Source: Xestospongia muta (lineage: Eukaryota; Porifera; Demospongiae; Haplosclerida; Petrosiidae). From it: a stretch of 64,000 nucleotides of DNA. The DNA is taken from the NCBI GenBank assembly GCA_963693285.1, contig OY848927.1, positions 2,420,501-2,484,500 on the forward strand, written 5' to 3'. Made by a program: the position numbers and the translations under genes. The notes under the pieces are model-generated. The model was not told where the DNA came from. It was given only the letters and a program-made list of their open reading frames with translations, and did no database searches. This document shows, piece after piece, positions 41,081 through 53,350 of the stretch (positions are counted from its first letter, which is position 1; each line of letters starts with the position of its first letter).

Positions 41081-42300
41081 TATTGACACCAGAGTAAACG
41101 TATTAAAGTATTTAGGCCTTTATCACTTCTCTGATGACTGGTAATGACTACAACCGTAGTTCTATATAAAATAGACACTAGCCTTCCAATGTTACTTTCA
41201 TTTGGTTCCAGGTGTTCTGTCTGTTTGCTAACACAAAACACGCACCTGCTCACATAAAGAAAGGTATTGTAACAATGTCAAAATTTGTGAATATATCATG
41301 GTATTGACAAGAGGTGAAAGTATAAGTGCTATATAAGTGTATCATTATATTCTGAATACGCAAATTTGATACAAGTAATATGTTGTCAGTTTGATCGAGC
41401 TCATCATTATAACTTATGGCCAAATTTGAAATCTTTAAATTAGTTTACTCCATTAACTAACTTAACACTGTCATGGAAGACAAATAGATTTCACCAACAA
41501 TGTAGATCAAAGCAGTTTCCCTAAGTCATAAATCTTTGTTATACCATGCTTATAGCAAACTGACCAATGGAATTGAATTGATTGATTTCAGGTTTATAAA
41601 TATCATAAATAAGTAGTCCAGTAACTTTATAAGTGTTCTTGAACACTTATAAATCTCCTGGGAACTTTATTACCTCGTACATGTTTGCATGATAGTAATT
41701 ACTTACACACTTTAGTATGGTTTCTACCGACTTATCAAATGTCATGCCTTTGGTGCTTGGTTTGATAATTTTAGTAGAATCTTTTATCTTACTTGGTATG
41801 AAATGTACTGTGCCTCAATTTCATGAGTAGATGAAGCATTGATTTTGAACCTTTGATGAACCAAGTCATTGTGTAATGATAAAATCATCACTGTTAATTA
41901 AGTCATTTGTTTGTGTTTATTACATAATGTAATTTCGTGCCAAATGGGAATTCTAAACATGTAGTCTTAGACTTTAGTAAGTTCACATGGTTTGTTCCAA
42001 ACTTATATTACTACATTAGACTTACTGAAATTGATTAATAATATGAACTGTGAATACATGTACACATAAATACAAAGTTGTGTAATATTAATTAATAAAC
42101 CAAAATGGGTGTGTTAATTAATAATTTTATTAACAAAGAATATGTCACATGCACAACCCTAACATATCACATTACTCACTTGTATGTACCACTAACTTAC
42201 AGTTATTATTGTTGTCCTATTTTAGAAGTTTTGTCATTCTTTTTACAACTTGGGAACGTGTAAAAGCTTACTGTGTTGTGGATTCGAAATTACGTCAACA
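41081..42300. other. Intergenic region between head-to-head genes
   Basis: The spacer separates the divergent cathepsin-like gene and the C1/VPS9 gene and must hold both promoters. I see no coding exon or clear repeat. A short inverted repeat lies at about 41632-41656 (ataagtgttcttgaacacttat). Confidence 0.5.
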
Positions 42301-45300
42301 ATGATGGCTTCGCCCACCTCCAAGAAGACTTCCTGGCTACGAGAAAAGCTTGCCAGGAGAATTAGTGGAAACAAGCTAGAACAGACTGACGACTTTAGTA
42401 GCTCTGAACAAGTACAAGGACTAGTGGAGTGTGTTCCTATAAACCAATACAAGAAAGAAAGATTACACGATCCTTTCGAAGAAGGAGAAGAAGACGACCT
42501 TCAAGAAAATTGGGAAGTCCTCACGCTTGCCAAACATCGACCCGCCATGGATTCAAACCATCCAGATGGTGTCCTCGGACAAGGTGCGAACAAAATCAAT
42601 CGAAAAAACAGCAGTGGACAGGGTAAAATGTCCAGCATACTCTCTTCTCCCATCTTGGGAGGTCGTACGTCGTCGGTAGGAAGTCGATCAGCTTTAAAAC
42701 AAGACAAAAAGTCAACGGGTGAGATGGAGAGACCTGTATCAGCTGGTGCTGGTCTCCATCGTGCTACAGGTAAGAAGAAGCTGTTATCTGTAGACTCTAC
42801 TACACATCAAAGTAGTCGTACTCCCTCACCAAGTCTTGGTTTAGAACGTAATTCATCACAGCGATCAAGTTTGAGGCGTAAATCAAAAGAGAATTCTTCT
42901 GATGTCAAGTCTTCATCACCTGGTCCTCGGGATCCGTCTCCAGTTGATGATGATATGATGAGCCATGGTAGTGCTTTCAGTAAAGTCAGAGATACTCTAA
43001 GAATACGCAAAGGAAAGAAGAAAAAAGGAAGTTCAACTAAAGTAACTTATTCAGTGCCAGAACTGAGTCTACCCAACAAATATCAAGATCCATTTGAACC
43101 AGACTTTAGTGAGAATGGGGACAAAATGGACGAAGGAAGTGGTCATGAGTTTAGTTTTGTGAGTGTACCACATTACCATCCTGAATATTGTGATTATTGT
43201 CAACAAGCTGCCTGGGGACATCATCAAGTTCTAAAATGTGCTAGTAAGTATTATCCTAAATGCTTGGTATGACACATGAATGTTTTATCCAATCAACACG
43301 GAAAACTGAAAATGATGTGCATAACACAACAAACATTGTCTGTAGTCCCTGGTGTATTAGTCCTTGACATATGAGTACTGTAGATATGTGAATGTACTTG
43401 TTTGGGCTACCTATACCACCACCTATGTTTGTGATATGTTTTCCAATAAGCAATGATATGTGACTGGAGATATGATATATCATAAGGTGTTTTTATGTAG
43501 CTTCTTAGAAGTCTCCATTTGGCTACTGATCAATGTATCCAATGATTTCACTAATCATTAAATCATCTGATCTAGCTTTCTCATATATTATTTAACTTTG
43601 ATATTTGTGTGACCTGACCTGTTGTTAGGTTGATGACAGTGTTTTTATCCTGTTTGTGTACTCTTGAATGTTCTCACGTTTTATCATGTCTGTATTATAC
43701 TCATTATGAGTAACATTTTTATATGTGGCATGTTTGTATAAGAAATAACACAAGTATAAAACTAACTCTCTTTTTATAGCATATTTTCTTTGAGTGAGGT
43801 TAGTTATGATCAAAACTTTGCTTTTGATAATCTAAGCCAATACCAGATGTTGGTATAGTGATAACATGTTGGTNNNNNNNNNNNNNNNNNNNNNNNNNNN
43901 NNNNNNNNNNNNNNNNNNNNNNNNNNNNNNNNNNNNNNNNNNNNNNNNNNNNNNNNNNNNNNNNNNNNNNNNNNNNNNNNNNNNNNNNNNNNNNNNNNNN
44001 NNNNNNNNNNNNNNNNNNNNNNNNNNNNNNNNNNNNNNNNNNNNNNNNNNNNNNNNNNNNNNNNNNNNNNNNNCGCAGAGACAACAGCAAAAAAGATTGC
44101 TTGAAATGAAAAAGCAGCGACTACGAGCAACAGATATTCTTATAGAGACGTTAGGATTGAAGTTAACTTTTATCACAGACATAATTACAAAGTTAGATGC
44201 ATTAGTACGAGATGATCCTAGACAGGTCACACCCATGGACTATCAAGTGTCTCGATTCTATGATTGGGTTGATACTAATCAACAACTGTATGAACTAAAC
44301 GCACAACTCTATGATATTGAGAAATCAAAATGGAATATTGACAAGCCTAATCGTGAACGACCTGCTTTAGAAAGACCAAATGATCCTACAGTTAGCATGA
44401 CAATGGCAGGATCAATGCTCCAAATTGAACGAGCAATGAGTCACTTTGAGATTTCCGGTCCTTCTAATATGAGTCTTTATGTTGCTGATAGACTTCAGCC
44501 ACGAGATAGTCATATGACATTTGAGGCCACAAAGATTATAGAATACATCACAGAGTGTGAACAGTATCAGACTGGTAGTTTAGAAGATCCTCCTAAGGAC
44601 ACTCAAGGTATAATATAAGCAATTTGATCTTCTCTTTTGTAAAATTTATACTACCTCTTCTTGGGAAATTACTTTAATTACTTCATCTTTACTAATTTAC
44701 TTGGTGATAACCACTGTCCAAAAACTTGTATAACTTGCTTGGTTACTTTATTTCAAATATGTCAAGCATTTGCAAAATCTCCCTACACAATATACCAAGT
44801 GGGTGTGGTCACATCATCTTAATTGTATTACAATATACTTTATATACTTCCATTATACTTGGTTCAAGCTGTGACACTTTGTATTGATGGAATATAAATA
44901 CATTGTCTAATAATTCTCTAACTCAATACAATGTTTATTTTTGTGCACATTATTATTTTCAGTTTTCATTTATAGGACATGTTCGGGGGGCTCACCCACA
45001 GAGTTATCATGGCTTTATTGAAGTTTTATGTAATTATATTATTGAACGTCACAGATCATCTCAAGGAGAGGATCTTCCTTATGGCACTATATATGTAAGT
45101 AATGGCTCTTCTGTATAATAATATACTGGTAAATACATAATGGTCAAAATTGACTTACTACATCACAAAGCAATTATATCTCCTCTAATGCTAATTGACC
45201 AATACACAAAACACAACTTTTTTAACAGCAGTTGTACTTAGGTATAGGGATTGAAATAGCTATATTAGCTTGGCAGCTTAGTGGCTACAAAAGAACAAAA

Positions 45301-48300
45301 ACAACAACTTTAGTTAACTACTTGATGCTTGTTTTAATAAACATTGTGTCTATTGTGATTACCAGTACTTCGTCTCATGTGCACTTGTTTTTGCATGTTT
45401 TATAGACAGCTATTGAACATAGTGTCATACCACGTATTAAACATTATGTAATGAAATATATTAATCGTCAAGAGAAAGATGACATCTTACATGACCAGTG
45501 TCAGAGATTTGCTGGTATCACACTTAGCCAACTAAGGTAAAGTCACAATGTGTAGTTTATATAACCAATGACCTCTTTTCTATATGATTATATATAGAGT
45601 CCCTCTTGCATTGAGAAGTAAGGAATTGGTGCCATTTGCTGATGCTATTGCTCATATGAGGTATTAGTGTTTTATTAAGATTAAGATAATATTAGCATTA
45701 CCTAATAAGGTACTTTTATTGTTTTGATTTTTGTTAATTTCTATAAAAATATATCTCATTTGATTGCTAAGTAAGGCATTTCATGTAATAGATATTGCAA
45801 GAGGTATTGATGAGAGGTTATATACTTTGGTGATTTGGCTGGTTTTGTCTAATTTTTGTTGCTACACATACGATCATTTATTAGCAATAACATCATAAAT
45901 GGTTAGTTTTGTTACACCCAATGCCTTGCAATTGGTGTATTTTCTGCTTGCTAACAATTCCTGCTCAACTAATTCAATGTGTAACATTGAAATCAAAATA
46001 ATGAAACATAAACTTGTAGTCAAGCATAAACACACTTTGATAATATAATAAAGTAAATATGTTAATAAAGTAAATATTTTAATAAAGTTAATAGGTTAAT
46101 AAACTTAATAGGCTTATGTTTAAATAGGCTCTATGAAATTTAACAAAGTTATTTTACTTGTTAGGGCTTCCTACTTCTCTCAGAGTCCTACTGATAAAAT
46201 GCATAGTGTTGTAGCTGCTGCTAAAGCACTTCATGAACAACTCAGTCAATTGGAAGATAGAGGTATTGATGGAGGTAAGACCTTGATACCACTTGTTCTG
46301 TGTTTGTTTATGAACTATTCAAACTCATTTTTCTCTCTCTTTAGACACATTTCTTGATCTGTGGGTGTATGTTACTATTAAAGCTAATGTAAAGGATATG
46401 GTGAGTTTTAAGAGTGCAATGACATGTTAATACTGTTATCTGTCTATAGGCTACCAACGTTGTATTCATGTCAGAATATGGTAATCCTCAGTTGAGTATA
46501 GCTGAGGCTGGCTATTATCTGACTACTCTATATGCAGCAATGCATTACATAGAGAATTTAACACCAGAGAAACTACAACAACAAGAAGAAAAGTAGGAAA
46601 ATCTGTTTATTTGAAATCTTTTGTCAGTCTTTCTTTCTTTGCTTCTTTGTCTGTCTTTCTCCAGTAATTCTCATTTTGTTATGTGTGAGAGAGAACATAC
46701 ACATCATCTTACTACTCAACAGGGCAGTTGTATGGAGCTTGTCAATGATCAGTTAGAACTGGTTGGCTACAAGTTAGCTGTGATAAAAAACTGGGTGATG
46801 GACACTAGCAGGTAGGTACATGACTTCATAATGATAACTAATACATGTTTTGTTAGGTTATTTAGTACAGTGTTAGTACATACTGGTGACTCTAATGATA
46901 TTGTTCAAGCTGCTGTTATTAAGTAAGTTATAATACTGGTTTGACACGTTATTACAGCCTGGCTCTCTAGATTATCCAGTGATATTTCTTCTCCGGAACA
47001 TGTTGAATACTTTTATAACATGTTTATACAACACCAAACACTAGGTATAACTAGTAAACAAATTGGAGAAGGATTTGCTCTGCTTGCCAATCCTCAACAA
47101 TGTGGTATGGACAGTTAGTCAAGCTTACTAAACTAATTTGACAGGTATCCCCTCTTTAGATGATCAGTTAATATTACTATCAATGTCTAATGCTGAACAT
47201 CAGTTACCATTGTTGAGATATGCCATTCAACTTATTAGACTTGGCAGTGAAGAGATAGAGGACGTTGATGAAGATCCTTGTTTTCATCGCTCTCTCCCTC
47301 GCAGTGCCTCACTTAGCCCATATGATGTAGTTCCTTCAGTTAGTGGTCAACATGATAGCACCACTTATTTTTTACCAAGTGTTGAAGCTCAGTTAGACGA
47401 AGATAAACCTCCAGTGTTGTTTCGTAATCGGTTTAGTTTACCAACAAAAATTAATCGTCGCAAGAAACAAAATTATATAGCTGTCAAAAAAGAAAGTAGA
47501 GGAGATTCTGATCTGTCTCCACTCACTTCTCCGCCCACTGCTGGTATTGTAATTACTGCAGAAGTCCATGCCCCTTGGGTAGATTCACCACGTACTATGT
47601 CACCATCAGGAAGTGATGAGGAGGACATTATTGAGAAAGATGGGGGCAAACAACAAACGCTAAACCAACAGGATGGACATGTATGTTATATGTGACTCCA
47701 GAGTGTGTTATTTATTATACAAGTTAATAGGAATTATCCATTGAAGGTGAAATGGAAGTATCTGGAACTGGTAAATCTACTTTAATTACAATAATGGTAA
47801 ATTTCTCTCTTTCCAGTTGAGGATACTCCTGCTCCTAACTTACTGTCTCCAGCATATATTGCCTTTTTAGAGCAAAACTTTACAGAAAATCATCTCTATG
47901 GTAGCAGGACCCACCCTACAAAAGAGAAGATGATTGAACTAATTACACAATGCCAGGTATTGATTAATGAATTATGTCTGTTATCATTATCAAAACGTAC
48001 TAATGTCAGTATTATCACCATAGACAATTAACCACTGGTTGTAATCATTATCTCACAGGAAACTACATGTATTATAATATGTGTTTTATAGATGATGCTA
48101 CAGAGACTGAATTATCTTAGCAGTATACACAAATTAGATGGAGTCTTTGATAATGCTACTATGAATGCTGTTCAACTGTTCCAAGTATAGACTAATAATA
48201 TATGACTAATTATTGTATCTATTATCACAGGTAGTACATAATCAACATGACAACCTCTCTAGTGTAAGTAATACATTGTCTGTATCATTAATTTATTGTT

Positions 48301-48986
48301 GTATTAATAGGTCCGGTTACCAGAGACTGGAATATTATCTATTGCTACATTTCAATACTTGAGACAAGAACAACTCACTATTTTTGCTAATTTAATGAGG
48401 TTTGTTATAAGTAGACAACATGAAAACCAAGTGTTATTAGACTAATATCTGTGGTATTATGACTAAAGATGAAGTGGATTATACACTGATATTTAGAAGC
48501 AGTAATATTGCTGATGTTGTAATAATTATGATAGTAATCTGTTTATTCTCCCTTCCAATGTTGTTTATTTTCATTACTGCTCATTGAAGAGAAAGGAAGT
48601 TATGATAAACTTTTATATGTACTGGTATTAATAACATGATATCATCCAACTAACTATAAACATTAGCTAATTAGGACTCTCCCTGATTATTATTAAATTG
48701 TTTTAATATAGGGAGCTCAGTAGATAGTCATATTTTCTTACTTGTCATTAATTGTAGGCTTCGGAAGGATGTTGATCTTGAGTTACTCTCTAATTTTAAC
48801 CCGTTATCAATTGATCCTGACGATATAAGACACTTCCGAGATGTTATTGTTCAATTTCAGAGACAATTAGGTATCACAAATTGTCAAAGTGGTGTACTCT
48901 GTGCTAAAACTATATTTCATATGAAACAATTCCTTAAGAATCGTCGAGCCATGAGTGTTCAGAGTGACCGAGGAAAAACACTGTAG
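42301..48986 (+). CDS. C1 + VPS9 domain Rab GEF-like protein with PGBD-like C-terminus
   Basis: VPS9 domains activate Rab5-family GTPases on endosomes. Exons: 42301-43243, one entering from the gap and ending 44607, 44976-45094, 45406-45536, 45598-45660, 46165-46274, 46345-46400, 46450-46592, 46665-46811, 46857-46922, 46971-47104, 47145-47680, 47731-47770, 47817-47956, 48092-48184, 48231-48263, 48311-48399 and 48758-48986. The first exon is Ser/Lys-rich and ends in a C1 zinc finger (H..CDYCQQAAWGHHQVLKC); its end is lost in the gap. A helical region follows, then VPS9 (LVPFADAIAHM..TFLDLWVYVTIKANVKDM..AEAGYYLTTLYAAMHYIENL). A Ser-rich linker precedes two C-terminal repeats like PG_binding_1. 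I do not recognise a named orthologue. The start is the first in-frame ATG (MMASPTSKK). Confidence 0.75.
43874..44073. other. Assembly gap (200 N)
   Basis: A run of 200 unknown bases inside the C1/VPS9 gene. The C1 domain's remaining Cys/His residues and the start of the next exon should lie in or near it. Confidence 0.99.
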
Positions 48987-49459
48987 TAAATCATTTTTAA
49001 ACATTGTCTAATATAATTATTTATTTTGTTTTCAATTTTAAAAAACATGTATGTTATTGTAACAAGGAAATGAAGTACAGTATATATTTGATGTTAGATG
49101 TAATCTAATGTTGTTGTAATCTATTGTCTCCTGCATTGTAGTCTGACCATCACACATATAATTATAGTATATAATATATTATTTATATGCATAGACAATA
49201 AACGTAATCTCTTAATAATAAATTGTCTGTAGCATAATAGTAGTCATTGAATTTTATAGCTCCTTTTTATACAACAAGTAAACAAGGTCATCCACTTGCT
49301 TGTGTCAGTTTACTATGTTTATAGAACGCATTGTTACAGCTATTTGACTTTCGTCTCATGTTGATTGATGTCACTACTATGAATAAAATTAAACTACGTT
49401 AATGCAGTATCTACAAACTATAAAGTCACCAGTCAGACTGTCTACTTCAAAGTTTAAAG
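48987..49459. other. 3' flank of VPS9 gene and promoter region of next gene
   Basis: No coding exon seen. An AATAAA lies near 49195 and a second AATAAATT near 49217; either could end the upstream transcript. Confidence 0.5.
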
Positions 49460-51322
49460 ATGTAATTAAGAGTCCTCATTGCAACTATTATCTTGTTACT
49501 GTTTTCAGGTAAAACTTCCAGTTACTTGAATATTATTGTTTATTGCTTCAATACAGAAAAACTTGCTGGATTGAGTAACTATGGTAACCAATTTTTCATT
49601 GGAATTTTAAGAAGTATATCACCAGAAACCTCTAGCAAAGTTGTAATTCTAGCACTGACTCCAACTCAATTTAATATTTCATCTTTGACTGGATACAATT
49701 ATACTGGAAGCATTCCAGCATACACTCCTGTCTTTATTGACATTGAATCCAATTTCCAAGTGCTCAATTCTTCATACAATTATCGTCATCTTGGTCTTCG
49801 CATTACATCTCCTCAACTTATCTCTGTAGCTGTGGTTGAATATGCTAACAACACACCTCGCTCAAGTTATCTCGCTCTTCCTTGTCATGATCAACCAACA
49901 GAGAAATACATATATTATGGAATATCACATGAATCAGATGAACGTGAACGCTATGGACTAATCTTGTTAGTGGGTTGTAGAGATAATACAACAGTAACTA
50001 TTACTCCCACTGAAACGATACAACTACCTTCTGATCCACAACAAAGTAACAGTACTATGGATACAATCACAGCTGGTACTAGTCATACTGTAATTCTGCA
50101 TGAAATGCAGACTTTGATAATAACTATAAAATCAACAATTTTGTTTTCAGATCTCAGTGGAACTAAAATAGTTTCAAATTATCCATTGACAGTTATTGGA
50201 GGACATGAATGTGCTAAGGTAACTGTATGGTACCAGGACTGTGATCCTATTGCTACTCAAGTACCACCTACTATAAATTGGGGGACAGAATTTTTCACAA
50301 TGCCATTTTATAATCGCACTAAAGGATATTTAATGAAAATAATGGCATCAGAAAATAACACTAGTGTATCTCTAAAGTGCTCCAATATAGTATCATCATA
50401 CCATCTCATCCTTGCAGGAAATGTAATTTCACATCATGTACAATCTTCACACTATTGCTATATTCAATGCAGTCAACCTTGTTATATTGCTGAACTAGCA
50501 TTTGGTGGTCAATATGCTAATGGTGGAGGTTATGGTGATCCATTATTAATAACAATCCCACCAATTAGGCAATACCCTCAAAACATCACCTTCACAACCC
50601 TGCCAGATATGCCAACAATTTTTTACAGTGTTGCTGTACCTGTGGATTCATACTTCAATGGTACACTTATAATTAATGGTGTACTCACTTCACTAAATTG
50701 GACTACCATCTATAGCACTAACAGTAATACAACAACAGGATATGGTTACAAGGCTACTGCTAATGGGACTTACACTATAAGTCATAGTCATCCTTATGGC
50801 AAGATATGTATCATTGTATATAGATTTTATCAACATGGTGGATATGGTTATCTCTCTGGAATGTTACTTGACCCTACTAATGAGCCATCCCATATACCAA
50901 GCATCACTGTTCCTGTTGACAACTCAAATACCATTATCATCTGCCTTGTAGCTGTTGTTCTAATTTTAGTGTGCATAATTATAGGGATTTTTCTGTTTTA
51001 CCTGCATGGAAGAAGGACAAGATTTAATATTGCAGTAGTTGACACTTCTTTGTCGATTGGAAATCCTGTTGCAGTAGATACTGATATTATTGATGGACAC
51101 AGTAATGGATTACAACCTACCAATCAAGTCAGTGATGGACATCACTATGACGTAATACCTCCAATAGACCCTGATGGGTTCACATCACAATCCATTCCTC
51201 AACCTTCTCCAGTCAATCCCACTCATTTAATGCTTGAACCGCAGGAAATATCAGGACCTGATGGATCAACTCAGTCTTCTACTATATCATGTGAATCTAC
51301 GCAAACTCTCACTCTCCATTAA
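49460..51322 (+). CDS. IgGFc-binding-type ectodomain, single-pass membrane protein (start disrupted)
   Basis: A long open frame runs from about 49466 to 51322. Its body matches the IgGFc-binding N-terminal domain pattern (NYGNQFFIGIL; LTSPQ-type strand with ISVAVVEY; YGLILLVGCRDNTTVTITP; IVSNYPLTVIGGHEC; QVPPTINWGTEFFTMPF). Around 50937-50999 there is one transmembrane helix (IIICLVAVVLILVCIIIGIF) followed by HGRR and a cytoplasmic tail of about 105 residues. At the N-terminus a signal-peptide-like LRVLIATIILLLFS is in frame with an ATG at 49460, but the second codon is TAA. A 48-bp intron (49508-49555, GTAAAA..ACAG) is possible after the signal peptide. Ligand unknown; mucin-like or adhesion roles are known for the domain in animals. 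Confidence 0.75.
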
Positions 51323-51740
51323 ATTCTAGTCATCTATTGTGCACAGCTGCCACAACTAACACTTAATTTTGACACTTGTTTTCAACATTGAATTCTATGT
51401 TGTATTTCAAAGTCTACATATTCAAAGCCATTTAAATTTTTCTACCTGGCGTTTTGTAGGTGATCCTAAGATTATAACTATACAGTAAATAGTTTAAAAT
51501 AATTATCATTATCATACGTGTGTGATTTGACTCATAATTGTATATTATAATATTATTCATTGATTATTATAATCATTGTATGTAAGCAGGAACCTCGTGA
51601 TAATTTTGATTGGTTTTGTATATTAACATATTTATAACTATTGGATCTCAGTATAGAATCTTTTTGTATCATAAACCAACACGAAATTACAGTGAGTGAT
51701 CCACTGAGACAAGAACCAGAAAGATAGGTATTTTGTTGAG
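51323..51740. other. 3' flank of the IgGFc-type gene
   Basis: AT-rich, no exon recognised. It marks the border between unique genes and the transposable-element region. Confidence 0.45.
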
Positions 51741-51752
51741 AAACGAAGAGGT

Positions 51753-52179
51753 ATGGCTACAGAACAAGTGCTACCACGTGACAAGAGACTGCTTCTTAAC
51801 TCGAAACGATTGACCTTCTCAACTTAAACAGCTAAAAGAGGCCCTTTCTCTATCTACAATAGGGTCATCTGAAGAATTGAAGGCAAGTTCGAAAAGGAAC
51901 CGTGCCAACGTGAGGTTACCAATATTCAAGCTATTACTATCAGAGAAAAGTCGAAAATAGAAAGTAGTTTAGTATTGATTGACAAAGGAGGAGTATTTCT
52001 GGAAACTCCAAAGGTTATGTTAACTAAAGAGTTCTATGACAGACCTTGAAGAAGAGAATCGTTGACTTACAGAAGAGAATAAACTGGTAAAGAACAAACT
52101 GGAAACCATCAAGAAACACGTGGAAGAATTGGCACAAGAGCTAGAAGATGCTAGAGCCAGTTTAGGTAGTGAAGAATAG
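51753..52179 (+). pseudogene. Retroelement gag-like remnant (SAP-like motif and coiled coil)
   Basis: Begins MATEQVLPRDKRLLLNSKRL, then needs a frame change to read LKQLKEALSLSTIGSSEELKA, similar in pattern to a SAP helix pair. After more breaks, 52036-52179 reads as a Glu/Lys-rich coiled coil (LEEENR.. with an in-frame stop, ..ELAQELEDARASLGSEE). Such a pair is common at the start of LTR-retroelement gag proteins; the assignment is tentative. Confidence 0.4.
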
Positions 52180-52945
52180 TCAACAAGACCAATAGAAGAA
52201 GACTTCACATTGAGTCTTTCTACTTACACTCTTATTACTACTGCTACTACTTAGTTACGATGTAGAGTCTAAGGGCTGGTTCACAAAACAATGCAAACCC
52301 TTGCATCATGTCGCGTTGCATATGTACGTCAATTTATAAACACAGTGCATGCACCATGCACAAATGTGATGTGTCGCAACAAAAGGATAGAATCAATTCC
52401 TATCTTGATGTTCAAAGCAGTGCGTTAAGCCAATCAGATTTCAATAACCACATGTTTAGATACCAATGTGTTTTATGGCAGACAAGAAACTTGTTAAGGC
52501 TGTTTGTTTTTTCCTTGCTTGTAGCAAGTATCTGGCCAAAGCTACAAGGATCCAAGATCAAGAGAAAACGCATAAAAATAAGTGGCTAGCCAGATAGCTG
52601 AAACAATGAAACTCTCCTTGTTGGAGCCATTGACCAAATATAAGATGCACCCACCTTGTTCTTCATTTCTGTTGTCTTCTTCATTGTCTGTAAAGCAAAG
52701 CAAGCAACAACACTTCATAACATTTATCGATAAAGGACAACAACAACTCAACCAAGAACACATAGCCAAAGTTACTTATATAGCAAGAACAGAGAATATG
52801 CTACAAACTGATAAAATAATCTAGACCACATTTTCCTTTCTCAGAAGGTCAAGCAATTAAGTGGATTCACAACTGCACCTGTGTGAGATCTAGTCATGAT
52901 TGGACTACAACTTTCAACTTGACTAGAGTTTTCGGTTATACTACT
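52180..52945. other. Unassigned, repeat-derived DNA
   Basis: No credible gene. The start of the motif agggctggttcacaaaacaa near 52270 looks like a transposon end, but no partner was found. Open frames here do not resemble known proteins. Confidence 0.4.
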
Positions 52946-53350
52946 TCAATCTCTTTCTCCTGAGGTGTTTTCATTTTGGGAGGTCTCAGTAGTATCATCA
53001 GTTCTGACTGTTCGATGACGACAATTTATACAAGCTTGACCTGACGGTGTGTTGACCACATAAGATCTTGATGTTTCAGCTTGATGATTGATATTGCCAA
53101 GAATTTTTTGTCTTGCTCCTGAAGTGATCCAGATAGGAATGTCATCTGGTATTACAAGAAGTGAATGAATGCTTAAATCGACAATCAAAGTTCTGTTTCT
53201 GTTTGTTCTCTCTCTCATTCTTCCTTTTAAAGTCATCAAGGTAATGCCATGTTGGAATTGAACTCTCCTTAGTTTGGGGTAGCTTTGTGCGAATTTGTTT
53301 TCCTATTAGGAGCTCAGTTGGACTATGTCCACAACATAGGATAGGTGTTG
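52946..53350 (-). pseudogene. Ty3/gypsy pol C-terminus (integrase end), part 1
   Basis: On the minus strand this reads GHSPTELLIGKQIRTKLPQ, then after a frame change a basic segment, and SRSYVVNTPSGQACINCRHR. These are the GxSPxELLxGRxxRTxLP segment and the C-terminal chromodomain-like end of Ty3/gypsy integrases. Its N-terminal continuation lies beyond the Penelope-like insertion, at 54713-54760 (LLNYRPTPIL). Confidence 0.75.

Noticed and set aside
40754..41089. Start of the cathepsin-like gene at 41089 rather than 41080
   Set aside because: The codon at 41087-41089 is GTG; the ATG at 41078-41080 gives a normal signal peptide.
42250..42300. N-terminal extension of the C1/VPS9 gene (LGTCKSLLCCGFEITST)
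   Set aside because: It begins with TTG, not ATG; the first in-frame ATG pair is at 42301-42306.
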